In this document: piece after piece, positions 1 to 8,816 of the stretch
How positions within the stretch are numbered: the stretch's first letter is position 1
Layout of the letters: each line of letters opens with the position of its first letter
DNA from: Saccharopolyspora gloriosae
Lineage (GTDB): Bacteria > Actinomycetota > Actinomycetes > Mycobacteriales > Pseudonocardiaceae
Length of the DNA stretch: 64,000 bases
Assembly: GCF_014203325.1 (NCBI RefSeq)
Contig: NZ_JACHIV010000001.1
Location: forward strand, 1,861,501 to 1,925,500
Direction: 5' to 3'
Position numbers and translations under genes: made by a program
Notes under the pieces: generated by a model
The model's input: the letters and a program-made list of their open reading frames with translations, nothing else
What the model was told of the DNA's origin: nothing
Database searches by the model: none

Positions 1-101
1 TCGCGCGAACGGGAATCAGGCAGTGCTCGACGACCCGGCACCGTCCTGCCCGCGGTGAAATCGCTGCGCGGCGAACCCCTCAGCGTGGCGGCCGTCGGCG
101 A

Positions 102-188
102 GTTCTCAGCGGTTCCCCGCAAGGATGGCGATGCCCGGCGGCGGAGCCACCCGGAGATCGGTCTCGTGGCGAGAGGTTCCGCTACCGG
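102..188 (-). repeat. Decayed copy (E) of the dispersed variable-stem hairpin element
   Basis: Read on the plus strand this matches the reverse complement of the four intact copies: a GTTCTCAGCGGTT arm end, then GGCGGAGCCAC of the inner hairpin, AGATC, and a GAGAGGTTCCGCTACC end. It lacks the inner A/T tract, and one variable arm is deleted, so the long stem can no longer form. It lies just beyond the 3' end of the DUF2637 gene, the same placement as the intact copies. Bases 1-101 show no gene or other feature I can support. Confidence 0.6.
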
Positions 189-207
189 GCCACCTCGCGG
201 AAACGGG

Positions 208-1800
208 TCAGCTCTTCGCTGCACCGACCAGGTCGGCCGGGTCCTGGGCCTGTTCCTGGGCCATGGACTTGCGGACCGCGTTGATCTGGCGGCGGCCCCA
301 GCTCTCGGACAGGCCGTAGCGCCTGCCGAGCTCGGCGGGTTTGACCGGCTGGTCGGCTTCGACGGACTTGCGGTAGTCGGCGCGGGCCGCGGAGCGCTTT
401 TCCCGGTCGCTCATCGGGCCGTCGGGAACCGGTGCCAGGGTCAGCGTCTGCTCGGAGTCGCTGACGGCGTCCTTGGCGGCGCGCTTGTCCGCCTCGCCGC
501 CGGTCCGGGAGTTCGCGGCCTTCGCCGCGGTCTCGTCCTTCGCGGGAGCCTCCGGCTCGGACGAGGTGTTCGCCTTCGCGGCGGTCCCGTCCTCGGACGG
601 AGCGGACTTCGCGTCGGCAGCGAACTTGGGCAGCTCGAGCGTCACGGTCGCCTCGTCCGCACCGTGCGCGGTGGTCCGGGCGTTCTTGCCGCCCTTGGCG
701 GCTTTCGCCCCCGAACTCTTCGCGGTGCTCTTCGCGGCGACCGGTGCGGTGGCCGGTTCGTCCGGCTCGGACGCCGTCGCGGCGGACTCGGTCTCGGTCC
801 GCGCGGTCTCGTCGCGGTCCGCGTCAGCGGTGTCCTCAGTGGACGCACCGGTTCGGGCGGACACGGTACTGGTCGCGGTGGCGGCGGCGCTGGCTCCGAC
901 CTTCTCGCGCACGGGACGCGGGACGGACTCGGTCTTCGGTTCCTCGGCGGGAGCCGCGGCGGTGGCGGCGGAAGCGGTCACCTCAGGGCCATCGGCGGGC
1001 CGGGACACGGCCGCCGTCGGCGCCGCGTCCTCGGCGCGGGGGCCGTTCGCGGCGGCGGTGCCCTCCGGTGCCTCCGGCCGAGCCGGGGCGGGGATGACGA
1101 GGTCCGCGTTGGCGCGCTCGTTGGCGTGCTGCTCCTCCTCGGCGCGGGCAGCGGCCTTGAGCGCGGCGGCGCGGCGGGTGCCGGGCGGGGCGAGCGTGCC
1201 GAGGCCGGCGATCTCCTCGACGGGGATGTCGATGACCTGCTTGCGGAACGCCTCGCTCGTGCTGCGGCGGTCCACCATCCAGCGCAGCACCAGCAGGCCC
1301 GGCCGCAGCCGGAAGCCGCGCATGCCGTGCTTGGCCTCGTAGTCCGCGCGCAGCTCCAGCAGCACCACGTCGAACACCGCGACGGCCGCGATGGGCAGCC
1401 CGGCCGCGACGATCTGCGCCTCGTGGCTCGGCTGGTGGATCCAGTTGATCCAGGAGCTGACGCCGGTGAACGCCCACATCAGGATCCGGCCGCGCACCGC
1501 GGAGCGGCCGTTGATCGACGAGCGGTAGGTCATCAGCGTGCACGCGAACGCGGCGCCGTCGAAGGTGGCGGGCACCAGCCACGCCGACCAGTAGGTGAAC
1601 CCGGCCATCGATTGCATGCCGTACTCGTGCAGGCCGACGAAGCTCGCGCCCCAGCCCATCACGGCGGCCATCGCGACGAAGATCAGTGCGGCGATGGACA
1701 GCGAACGGCTGCCCCGATCGCTCGATGCGCCGGGATACCCGTCCGCGCTCATTTCCGGGCTGCTGATCGGGCGCTCGCTGCTCTTGGCGGCGTCATGCAC
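208..1800 (-). CDS. DUF2637 membrane protein with C-terminal helix-turn-helix
   Basis: The protein has 530 residues. The first ~160 residues hold four hydrophobic segments with the DUF2637 pattern (GWGASFVGLHEYG, then ALIFVAMAAVMGW-type helices); this family is known from actinomycete plasmid-spread (Spd-like) proteins and chromosomal paralogues. A long low-complexity Ala/Glu/Thr region (about 220-460) follows, and the last ~70 residues (YRKSVEADQPVKPAELGRRY, then GLSESWGRRQINAVRK) look like a small winged or simple helix-turn-helix. I chose the GTG at 1800 because GGAGGA lies six bases upstream; a longer GTG start at 1830 has no such site. Function is unknown. The domain order suggests a membrane-tethered DNA-binding protein, which is inference. 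No partner gene is visible next to it. Confidence 0.75.
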   Translation of the reverse strand: MHDAAKSSERPISSPEMSADGYPGASSDRGSRSLSIAALIFVAMAAVMGWGASFVGLHEYGMQSMAGFTYWSAWLVPATFDGAAFACTLMTYRSSINGRSAVRGRILMWAFTGVSSWINWIHQPSHEAQIVAAGLPIAAVAVFDVVLLELRADYEAKHGMRGFRLRPGLLVLRWMVDRRSTSEAFRKQVIDIPVEEIAGLGTLAPPGTRRAAALKAAARAEEEQHANERANADLVIPAPARPEAPEGTAAANGPRAEDAAPTAAVSRPADGPEVTASAATAAAPAEEPKTESVPRPVREKVGASAAATATSTVSARTGASTEDTADADRDETARTETESAATASEPDEPATAPVAAKSTAKSSGAKAAKGGKNARTTAHGADEATVTLELPKFAADAKSAPSEDGTAAKANTSSEPEAPAKDETAAKAANSRTGGEADKRAAKDAVSDSEQTLTLAPVPDGPMSDREKRSAARADYRKSVEADQPVKPAELGRRYGLSESWGRRQINAVRKSMAQEQAQDPADLVGAAKS

Positions 1801-1967
1801 GGGGGTTCCTCCAGGTTCGCGTGACAGCACGCTCGGCAGTGCCGGATAGTAACTTGACCATCACCTGGACGAATGACCGGCCGGTGTTTCTGTGCTAGGA
1901 ACCGGCCCGGTATGGATGCATTGTGCAATTTCGACCATCCAATTGCGACGGTCCGTGCACGATGTGA

Positions 1968-2858
1968 TCACCTTCCGGGAGCGAAACTCGCGATCACCTC
2001 CGGATGGGCATCGGCCCACCTGGCGGCCGCGGCCTCCTCCTGGCCCTTGGGTGCGCTGTTGATGTCGTTCTCCAACGACGCCAACTGCCGATCGTCGAGC
2101 CGGAACTCGTGCACCATTCCGGTCACATCGGGGAAGTCCGCGCTGAATCCTTTCCGCCCGACCGCGTGGATCTGTTCGGCCTGCCCCATCGCGCCCCGCG
2201 GATCCTGCAAATCCTTGATCGGATACTTCGCGTAGGCCCAATGCGGATGCCACAGCGTCACCACGATCGGCGAGCGCGCGTTGATCGACCGCTCCAGCGA
2301 GGCGAGCATCGCCGTGGTCGAGGACGTCTGCAACGCGTACTGACCGGTCAAGCCGTACTGCGGGATCATCTGATCGCGCGTCACCCGGCTGAGGCCCGCT
2401 CCCGGATCGATGCCGGTGATGGTGCCGTTGAACTCGGCCGCCCGCCCGCGCAGGTCCTCGATCGAGTTCACGTCGGTCAAGTAGGTCGGCACCGCGATGT
2501 TCAACGTGGCCTGGTCGTACCAGACGCCCAGGTCCTCCAGGCGATCGTGGTACTGCGCCCAGTAATCGGCGTGGGTCTGCGGCAGCCACGCGTCCATGAA
2601 CAGGTCGATGTTGCCCTGCGCCAGCCCGGCGTAGGTCGGTCCGGCCTCCAGCTCCGTGAGCTGGACCTGGTAGCCCTGGCGTTGCAGCAGCACCTTGTAG
2701 AGGTTGCTGACCGCGATCGCCTCGTCCCACGCGATGTAGCCGATGGTGATCTTCTTGGTCTGCTGCCCGGTCTCCGGTTGCCTGCCGCCGCACCCGGCGG
2801 CGAGCAGCACCAGCGCCGCCAGCAGCGCGACGCAGGCGACCCACCGCGATCTCCGCAT
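1968..2858 (-). CDS. proX: Glycine betaine/quaternary amine ABC transporter substrate-binding lipoprotein
   Basis: This 296-residue protein carries a lipoprotein signal (LLAALVLLAAGC-type lipobox, Cys about residue 23) and then an OpuAC-type ligand-binding fold. GYIAWDEAIAVSNLY and WLPQTHADYW, and a later WHPHWAYAKY segment, supply the Trp/Tyr residues that form the aromatic cage for quaternary ammonium ligands in this family. It should sit on the outer face of the membrane and deliver betaine, choline-type or proline-type osmolytes to the adjacent permease. It is the last gene of the three-gene transporter operon, 25 bases after the permease, and its SD (GGAAGGGGAAGTG-like) lies directly upstream of the ATG. 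The exact substrate cannot be read from sequence. Confidence 0.92.
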   Translation of the reverse strand: MRRSRWVACVALLAALVLLAAGCGGRQPETGQQTKKITIGYIAWDEAIAVSNLYKVLLQRQGYQVQLTELEAGPTYAGLAQGNIDLFMDAWLPQTHADYWAQYHDRLEDLGVWYDQATLNIAVPTYLTDVNSIEDLRGRAAEFNGTITGIDPGAGLSRVTRDQMIPQYGLTGQYALQTSSTTAMLASLERSINARSPIVVTLWHPHWAYAKYPIKDLQDPRGAMGQAEQIHAVGRKGFSADFPDVTGMVHEFRLDDRQLASLENDINSAPKGQEEAAAARWADAHPEVIASFAPGR

Positions 2859-2883
2859 GGCACTTCCCCTTCCTGCGTGGACC

Positions 2884-3753
2884 TCACCCGGCGGGCGCGG
2901 TCGTGCGCGCCGCGCGGGACACGGGTGAGCGGTCGGCCAGCACGGCCGTGCTGCGATCCAGGTAGACGGCGAGGATCACCACGGCCACCCCGGCTTCGAA
3001 GCCCGCGCCCAGCTGCACGCGGGTGACGGCGGTGTAGACCTCGGTGCCCAGCCCTTCGGCGCCGACCATGCCCGCGATGACCACCATGGACAGCGACAGC
3101 ATGATCACCTGGTTGATCCCGGCCATGATCGACGGCAGGGCCAGCGGCAGCTGGATGCCGGTGAGGATGCGCCGCGGCGGCGCCCCGAACGCGGCACCGG
3201 CCTCCACCACCTCGCCGTCGACCTGGCGGATGCCGAGCTCGGTGAGCCGCACCCCCGGCGGCAGCGCGAAGATCACCGTGGCGATCACGCCCGGCACCGC
3301 GCCGATGTTGAAGAAGAAGATGACCGGGATCAGGTACACGAACGCGGGCATCGTCTGCATCAGGTCCAGCACCGGGCGCACCACCCTGCTCACCGTGCGG
3401 TTCCGGGCGGCCAGGATTCCCAGCGGGACCGCCGCCGCGATCGCGATGACGCTGGCCACCAGCACCAGCGACAAGGTCTGCATCGCGGGCGGGAACTCCC
3501 GCATGCTCACCACCAGGCCGAACCCGATGATCGTGAACAGCGCGAAGCGCCATCCCCGCAGCCACCAGGCGAACGCGGTCAGCACCAGCACCAGCGCCCA
3601 CGACGGCGGCCACAGCAGCACCGCCGTCAGCCCGTCCACCGCCGAGCGCACCACCAGGTCCACGAAGTCGAAGAACGGGCCGATGGTGTCGTTGAGCCAG
3701 TTCACCAGCGCCTGGAACCAGTCGCCGAGCGGGATGCGCGGGAACTCAGCCAT
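2884..3753 (-). CDS. proW: Glycine betaine/proline ABC transporter permease
   Basis: The 289-residue inner-membrane permease has a N-terminal leader with about three hydrophobic segments and then the BPD_transp_1 core (VASVIAIAAAVPLGILAA, then the EAGAAFGAPP cytoplasmic loop that contacts the ATPase). The substrate-binding protein is separate, so this is a ProW/OpuAB-type subunit. I chose ATG 3753: GGAGG stands just upstream and the start overlaps the last eight bases of the ATPase gene, so translation is coupled; a GTG one codon earlier is possible. It works with the proV and proX products as an osmoprotectant importer. Confidence 0.92.
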   Translation of the reverse strand: MAEFPRIPLGDWFQALVNWLNDTIGPFFDFVDLVVRSAVDGLTAVLLWPPSWALVLVLTAFAWWLRGWRFALFTIIGFGLVVSMREFPPAMQTLSLVLVASVIAIAAAVPLGILAARNRTVSRVVRPVLDLMQTMPAFVYLIPVIFFFNIGAVPGVIATVIFALPPGVRLTELGIRQVDGEVVEAGAAFGAPPRRILTGIQLPLALPSIMAGINQVIMLSLSMVVIAGMVGAEGLGTEVYTAVTRVQLGAGFEAGVAVVILAVYLDRSTAVLADRSPVSRAARTTAPAG

Positions 3754-4780
3754 CACCGGCCTCCGTCCGTCCGCCGTCGCCCAGCGCGCGCAGCACCGCC
3801 GACGGCCCCACCGTCCCGATCACCCGTCCCTCCGCGTCGACCACCGGCAGTCCGGCGGTCTCGGCGACGCGGCCGAACAACTCGTGCAGCGGGGTCTGCG
3901 CGGGAACGGCGTCGGCGGCCTGCCGGTCCGGATCCGCTGAGCGCTCGGCGATGGCTCCCGCCGTCAGCACCCGGCCGCGGTCCACGTCGCGCACGAACCG
4001 CGCCACGTAGGAGTCGGCGGGGCGGCGCAAGATCTCCGATGCGGTGCCGAGCTGCACGATGCGGCCCGCGCGCATCACCGCGATCCGGTCGCCCAGCCGC
4101 ATCGCCTCGTTGAGGTCGTGGGTGATGAACACGATCGTCTTGCCCAGCTCGGCCTGCAGCTGCACCAGCTGGTCCTGCATGTCCCGCTTGATCAGCGGGT
4201 CCAGCGCGCTGAACGCCTCGTCCATCAGCAGCACGTCGGTGCCCGCCGCGAGCGCCCTGGCCAGGCCCACCCGCTGGCGCATGCCGCCGGAGAGCTGCTG
4301 CGGGAACCGCTGCTCCCACCCGGTCAGGCCCACCATCCGCAACGCCTCGTCGGCTCGCTCCCGGGCTCGTGCCGGTGCGGCGCCCTGGATGCGGGGGCCG
4401 TACTCGACGTTGTCCCGCACGGTGCGGTGCGGCAGCAGCGCGAAGTGCTGGAACACCATGCTCATCGTGCGCTGCCGCAGCTCGCGCAGCGCCCTGCCGG
4501 TGAGCGCGGTGACGTCCTCCTCGTCGACGTACACCCGGCCCTCGGTGGGGGCGAGCAGGCCGTTGAGCATCCGGATCAGCGTCGACTTGCCGGAACCGGA
4601 CAGGCCCATCACCACGAAGATCTCACCGGGCTCGACGGTGAACGAGGCGTCCAGCACGGCGACCGTGGCTCCCTCGGCGCGCAGCCGGTCCCCTTCGACG
4701 CCCGCCCGCGACCGGCGCAGCGCGTCCGCCGGGTGCGCTCCGAAGACCTTGCAGAGCCCGTCCACTCGTACCGATGTCAA
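3746..4780 (-). CDS. proV: Glycine betaine/proline ABC transporter ATP-binding protein
   Basis: This 344-residue ATPase energises the importer. Visible motifs are Walker A GLSGSGKST (about residue 60), signature LSGGMRQRVGLARALA, Walker B VLLMDEAFSALD and the H-loop THD. The C-terminal ~90 residues form a reduced CBS region (LPVVDAEGRVIGTV), the ionic-strength sensing part in OpuA/ProV proteins. The apparent start is a rare TTG with only a weak GC-rich SD, so the true start could be a few codons away (an in-frame GTG is five codons on). First gene of the operon, divergent from mshC. Confidence 0.92.
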   Translation of the reverse strand: MTSVRVDGLCKVFGAHPADALRRSRAGVEGDRLRAEGATVAVLDASFTVEPGEIFVVMGLSGSGKSTLIRMLNGLLAPTEGRVYVDEEDVTALTGRALRELRQRTMSMVFQHFALLPHRTVRDNVEYGPRIQGAAPARARERADEALRMVGLTGWEQRFPQQLSGGMRQRVGLARALAAGTDVLLMDEAFSALDPLIKRDMQDQLVQLQAELGKTIVFITHDLNEAMRLGDRIAVMRAGRIVQLGTASEILRRPADSYVARFVRDVDRGRVLTAGAIAERSADPDRQAADAVPAQTPLHELFGRVAETAGLPVVDAEGRVIGTVGPSAVLRALGDGGRTEAGDG

Positions 4781-5168
4781 CGCCTCGCCCCCCGTGCGCA
4801 GGCCCGGCGCGTCCGGATGGGTCGGTGGAAAGCCGCGCGGCCCTCGGGCGTACGCCGAGGCGGAATGTTCCCGTGCGCCCGAGCATACGTCCGGCGCGGA
4901 CCGTTCTCGCCATTGTCAAAGTTCCTGGTCGGACGATCCGGACGGTCTGTGACGTGCGATGACGATTCGATCGGAAAAGCCGGTGCGCGATGCGGCGAAA
5001 GCCGGAAGGAATGCGCGAGAACCCACCGCTGATCGCCGGAATCAGAATTCCCGCCGTCCGCGTCGCGGCCGTGCGGTTCTCGGTGTCCCCGGCAGCCCGG
5101 TCCGCGCCGCTTCTCACGATGTGTAACAGGGCGGCATCGTGTCGGACGGGACGTTTAAGGTCGAGTGC
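4781..5168. promoter_or_regulatory. Divergent intergenic region between proV and mshC
   Basis: This 388-bp stretch holds no convincing gene. On the minus strand a perfect TTGACA stands at 4914-4919, a possible -35 for proV, but no well-spaced -10 follows. On the plus strand the last 60 bases before mshC are comparatively A/T rich and probably carry its promoter. No riboswitch-like or strong hairpin structure was recognised. Confidence 0.3.
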
Positions 5169-6404
5169 ATGCAAACCTGGTCGTCGGTCCCCGTGCCCCA
5201 GGTGCCGGGCACACCCCGTCCCCTCCGGCTCTTCGACACCGCCACCGGTGAGGTTCGGCCCACCGCTCCCGGTCCGGTGGCGCGGATGTACGTCTGCGGC
5301 ATCACCCCGTACGACGCGACGCACCTCGGTCACGCCGCCACCTACCTGGCGTTCGACCTGGTGCACCGCCTGTGGCTCGACAACGGGCACGAAGTGCACT
5401 ACGTGCAGAACGTCACCGACATCGACGACCCGCTGCTCGAACGCGCCGACCGGGACAACGAGGACTGGATGGTCCTGGGCATGCGCGAGACCGCGCTGTT
5501 CCGCGAGGACATGACCGCGCTGCGCGTGCTGCCGCCGCAGGACTTCATCGGCGCCGTCGAAGCGATGCCGGAGATCGTCGAGGCAGTCGGCAAGCTGCTC
5601 GCCTCCGGCGCGGCCTACCGGGTCGACGACGAGTACCCCGACATCTACTACCGGCACGGCACCACCGGCCGGTTCGGCTACGAGTCGAACTACGGCGCCG
5701 AGGACATGCTGCACTTCTTCGCCGAACGCGGCGGTGACCCCGACCGCGCGGGCAAGGAGCACCCGCTGGACGCGCTGCTGTGGCGAGTGGCCCGGCCCGG
5801 CGAACCGTCCTGGGAGTCCGAGCTCGGGCCCGGCAGGCCCGGCTGGCACCTCGAATGTTCGGTGATCGCGCTCAACCGGCTGCGGATGACCTTCGACGTG
5901 CAGGGCGGCGGCTCCGACCTGGCCTTCCCGCACCACGAGTACAGCGCCGCGCACGCCGAGGCGCTGACCGGCGAGACCCCCTTCGCGCGGCACTACTGCC
6001 ACGCGGGCATGGTCGGCCTCGACGGCGAGAAGATGTCCAAGTCCAAGGGAAACCTGGTGTTCGTGTCGCGGCTGCGCGGCGACCGGGTGGACTCGATGGC
6101 GGTGCGGCTCGCGCTGCTCGACGCGCACTACCGCACCGACCGCTCCTGGACGGCGGAGGCGCTCACCGCCGGAACGGCCCGGCTGGCGCGCTGGCGCGAA
6201 GCCGCCGCCCTCACCTCGGGCCCCGCGGCGGCGACGGCGATCGCCGGGCTCCGCGACCGGCTCGCCGACGACCTCGACAGCCAGGGAGCCCTGCGCGCCG
6301 TGGACGCCTGGGCGGATGAGGCCCTCGGCCAGGGCGGCACCGACGAATCGGCTCCCGGCGAGATCCGGGCCGCCGTCGACGCGCTGCTGGGCGTGCAGCT
6401 GTGA
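5169..6404 (+). CDS. mshC: L-cysteine:1D-myo-inositol 2-amino-2-deoxy-alpha-D-glucopyranoside ligase
   Basis: MshC joins cysteine to GlcN-Ins with ATP in mycothiol biosynthesis, the actinobacterial counterpart of glutathione. The 411-residue protein is a class I cysteinyl-tRNA-synthetase homologue: Zn-ligand region CGITPYD (Cys43), HIGH-like THLGH, a second zinc segment LECSVIAL, and the KMSKSKGN loop near residue 285. It lacks the tRNA anticodon-binding domain of CysS, as MshC proteins do. I chose ATG 5169 (MQTWSS, the usual family start); an in-frame GTG at 5139 would add ten residues. A strong hairpin follows the stop. Confidence 0.96.
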   Translation: MQTWSSVPVPQVPGTPRPLRLFDTATGEVRPTAPGPVARMYVCGITPYDATHLGHAATYLAFDLVHRLWLDNGHEVHYVQNVTDIDDPLLERADRDNEDWMVLGMRETALFREDMTALRVLPPQDFIGAVEAMPEIVEAVGKLLASGAAYRVDDEYPDIYYRHGTTGRFGYESNYGAEDMLHFFAERGGDPDRAGKEHPLDALLWRVARPGEPSWESELGPGRPGWHLECSVIALNRLRMTFDVQGGGSDLAFPHHEYSAAHAEALTGETPFARHYCHAGMVGLDGEKMSKSKGNLVFVSRLRGDRVDSMAVRLALLDAHYRTDRSWTAEALTAGTARLARWREAAALTSGPAAATAIAGLRDRLADDLDSQGALRAVDAWADEALGQGGTDESAPGEIRAAVDALLGVQL

Positions 6405-6425
6405 CCGGCTGAGGCCGAACGTGGA

Positions 6426-6458
6426 AACGCCCTCCGAGCGCTCGGCTCGGAGGGCGTT
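6426..6458. terminator. Bidirectional terminator hairpin after mshC
   Basis: A perfect 14-bp stem (AACGCCCTCCGAGC and its complement) with a 5-nt loop lies between the convergent mshC and PAC2 genes. There is no long U tract, which is common for actinomycete terminators. Confidence 0.8.
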
Positions 6459-6478
6459 CTCGCGTCAGGGAGGACTCT

Positions 6479-7423
6479 TCAGCCCGGCCCCGGGCCCAGC
6501 GGGCCCTTGCCGCCCGGACCGCGGCGGCGCAGGTAGCGCTCGAACTCCGCGGCGATCGCGTCACCGCTGGTCTCGGTGAGCGTCACCTCGGCGTCGCCGC
6601 GTTCCTCCAGCGCACGCACGTAGTTGCGGACGTCCTCGTCCTCCTCGGCCATCTCGCTGACCGTGGTCTCCCACTCCTCGGCCTGGTCCGGCAGGTTGCC
6701 CAGCGGCACCTCCAGGTCCAGCGCGTCCTCCACCCGGTGCAGCAGCGCCAGCGTGGCCTTCGGCGACGGGGGCTGCGACACGTAGTGCGGTACGGCGGCC
6801 CAGAACGAGATCGCCGGGATGCCCGAGCGCACGCACGAGTCCTGGAAGATGCCCACGATGCCCGTCGGTCCCTCGTAGGTGGACCGCTCCAGCCCGTAGC
6901 GGGTCGCGGAGTCCTCGTCGTAGGCCGTTCCGGTCACCGGGACCGGGCGGGTGTGCGGCGAGTCCGCCAGCAGCGCGCCCAGCGACACCACGGTGCGCAC
7001 CCCGGCCTGGTTCAGGTGTTCGAGCAGTTCCGCGCAGAACGCGTTCCACCGCATGTTCGGCTCTATTCCGTGCACCAGCACCACGTCGTGCTCGGCACCC
7101 GGCGGGCGGCACACCGACAGGCGCGTCGTCGGCCAGCTCACCTTGCGGGTCACGCCGTCCACCAGCTTCACGGTCGGACGCGAGACCTGGAAGTCGTAGT
7201 ACGGATCCGGGTCGATCTCAGCCAGCGGAGAGGCGTCCCAGGTGAGTTCGAGGTGCTCGATCGCGGAGCTTGCGGCGTCACCCGCATCGTTCCAACCTTC
7301 GAAACCGATCACGGCGATCGGAGCGGTCGGCCCGGCGGGTTTCCCTTCGGTCGATGTCCGTTCGGTCGGATTCCCCTCGGTCCGGTCCACCTGGTCTGCG
7401 GAGCGTGGTTCGCGATCGTTCAC
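6479..7423 (-). CDS. PAC2 family protein
   Basis: This 314-residue cytosolic protein has the PAC2 domain (named after proteasome assembly chaperone 2): GFEGWNDAGDAAS near residue 40, VLVHGIEPNMRW, and GIPAISFWAAVPHYV. Actinobacterial members lie close to proteasome genes; a chaperone-like role has been suggested by homology only, and the bacterial function is not established. The start is GTG. The C-terminus ends in a Gly/Pro/Arg-rich tail. It is convergent with mshC and divergent from the HAD phosphatase gene. Confidence 0.85.
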   Translation of the reverse strand: MNDREPRSADQVDRTEGNPTERTSTEGKPAGPTAPIAVIGFEGWNDAGDAASSAIEHLELTWDASPLAEIDPDPYYDFQVSRPTVKLVDGVTRKVSWPTTRLSVCRPPGAEHDVVLVHGIEPNMRWNAFCAELLEHLNQAGVRTVVSLGALLADSPHTRPVPVTGTAYDEDSATRYGLERSTYEGPTGIVGIFQDSCVRSGIPAISFWAAVPHYVSQPPSPKATLALLHRVEDALDLEVPLGNLPDQAEEWETTVSEMAEEDEDVRNYVRALEERGDAEVTLTETSGDAIAAEFERYLRRRGPGGKGPLGPGPG

Positions 7424-7582
7424 CGCGTCAGCCTACGACCTATGGGCGACGTGAGCGCCCGACATCCCGGAAGGGATCCGAACCCGCAGGGGAGGGATCG
7501 GCCACGTTCGCTGTGACCGGCCCGTGCCCCTTTGCTGTACTGGGAGGCGTGGGACAGAGGAACATGCCGAGACCGGGGCGCG

Positions 7583-8263
7583 ATGACTGACGCCCGCCCT
7601 GCCGCCGTCCTGTTCGACATGGACGGCACGCTGGTCGATTCCGAAAAGCTGTGGACGATCTCGCTGAGCGACTACGCGACGCACCGCGGCGGTGAGCTCA
7701 GCATCGCCACCCGCGAAGCCATGGTCGGCTCCAACATGAGCACCAGCATGCGGATGCTGCTGGCCGACCTGGACCTCGTCGCGGACGCGGGGGCCGTCGC
7801 CGAAGCCGCCGACTGGGTGGAGGCGCGCAGCACCGAACTGTTCCGGCAGGGCCTGCCCTGGCGGCCCGGCGCCCGCGAGGCGCTGGCCGGCGTGCGTTCG
7901 CTGGGCATCCCGGCGGCCCTGGTCACCTCGACGATCCGGTCGCTGGCCGAGATCGCGCTCGACACCCTCGGCCGGGATTCCTTCGACGTCACCGTCTGCG
8001 GCGACGAGGTGGACGGCCGCAACAAGCCCGACCCCGAGCCGTACCTGCGGGCGGCCCGGCTGCTCGACGTCGACCCGCGGCGGTGCGTCGCCGTGGAGGA
8101 CTCGCCGACCGGGGTGGCCGCCGCCGTCGCCGCGGGCTGCACCGTGGTCGCGGTCCCCTGCGAAGTCCCGCTCGAACCGGGGGAGCGGCGCGTGCTGCTG
8201 GAGAGCCTCGACGAGCTCGACGTGCGCTCGCTCGGCTCGTTGCTGCCCGGAGCGCTCGCGTGA
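7583..8263 (+). CDS. HAD-superfamily hydrolase (beta-phosphoglucomutase/phosphatase-like)
   Basis: The 226-residue enzyme shows all HAD motifs: motif [13 protein letters not shown] (nucleophile Asp about residue 12), motif II VTST, motif III Lys in [11 protein letters not shown], and motif [14 protein letters not shown]. The alpha-helical cap between motifs I and II marks subclass I, so a small phosphorylated metabolite is the likely substrate. The start at 7583 (MTDARP) is preferred over an upstream in-frame extension without family similarity. hisE follows 55 bases later on the same strand. Confidence 0.9.
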   Translation: MTDARPAAVLFDMDGTLVDSEKLWTISLSDYATHRGGELSIATREAMVGSNMSTSMRMLLADLDLVADAGAVAEAADWVEARSTELFRQGLPWRPGAREALAGVRSLGIPAALVTSTIRSLAEIALDTLGRDSFDVTVCGDEVDGRNKPDPEPYLRAARLLDVDPRRCVAVEDSPTGVAAAVAAGCTVVAVPCEVPLEPGERRVLLESLDELDVRSLGSLLPGALA

Positions 8264-8318
8264 ACCGCGCCGGGACCCCCGTCGGGTCCCGGTCCGCCGG
8301 ATGCAAGGATCGAACCCC

Positions 8319-8582
8319 GTGAAGACCTTCGACGAGCTGTTCAGCGAGCTCCAGGAACGCGCCCGAACCCGGCCCGAAGGGTCCGCGACCGTGGCCGCGC
8401 TCGACGCCGGCGTGCACGCCCAGGGCAAGAAGGTCATCGAAGAGGCCGGCGAGGTGTGGCTGGCCGCCGAGCACGAGTCGGACGAGGCGCTGGCCGAGGA
8501 GATCTCCCAGCTGCTGTACCGGCTCCAGGTGATCATGCTCGCCCGCGGCCTGAACCCCGAGGACGTGTACCGCTACCTCTGA
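8319..8582 (+). CDS. hisE: Phosphoribosyl-ATP pyrophosphatase
   Basis: HisE hydrolyses phosphoribosyl-ATP to phosphoribosyl-AMP, the second step of histidine synthesis. The 87-residue all-alpha protein shows the MazG-like metal-binding pattern [17 protein letters not shown] and [11 protein letters not shown]. The GTG at 8319 follows an AAGGA at suitable distance; an in-frame ATG at 8301 would give 93 residues and resembles the longer mycobacterial form, so the start is open. In many actinobacteria hisG lies immediately downstream; here it does not. Confidence 0.93.
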   Translation: MKTFDELFSELQERARTRPEGSATVAALDAGVHAQGKKVIEEAGEVWLAAEHESDEALAEEISQLLYRLQVIMLARGLNPEDVYRYL

Positions 8583-8816
8583 GCCCGTGGGGCGTCCTGA
8601 GGATCGCGCTCGTCCGCTTCGGTTCCCGTGCGGCGCGACATCGCCGCCGTTGCCCGGTATCGCCACAACGCTTCCGCTGATTGCGCACGCGCCGTCCATT
8701 GTGGGTGATTTGCCCGTTTTTTCGACGTGGTCCGACGGGTGAATCCGCGTTCGGAGGGATTGGGTCCGGCGATCACTCGGTCATAATGGGAGTGATCTTG
8801 AAGCGATGAGGTGGGG

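Noticed and set aside
55-1824. 589-residue plus-strand frame at the left edge
   Set aside because: Antisense of the DUF2637 gene with no recognisable domain.
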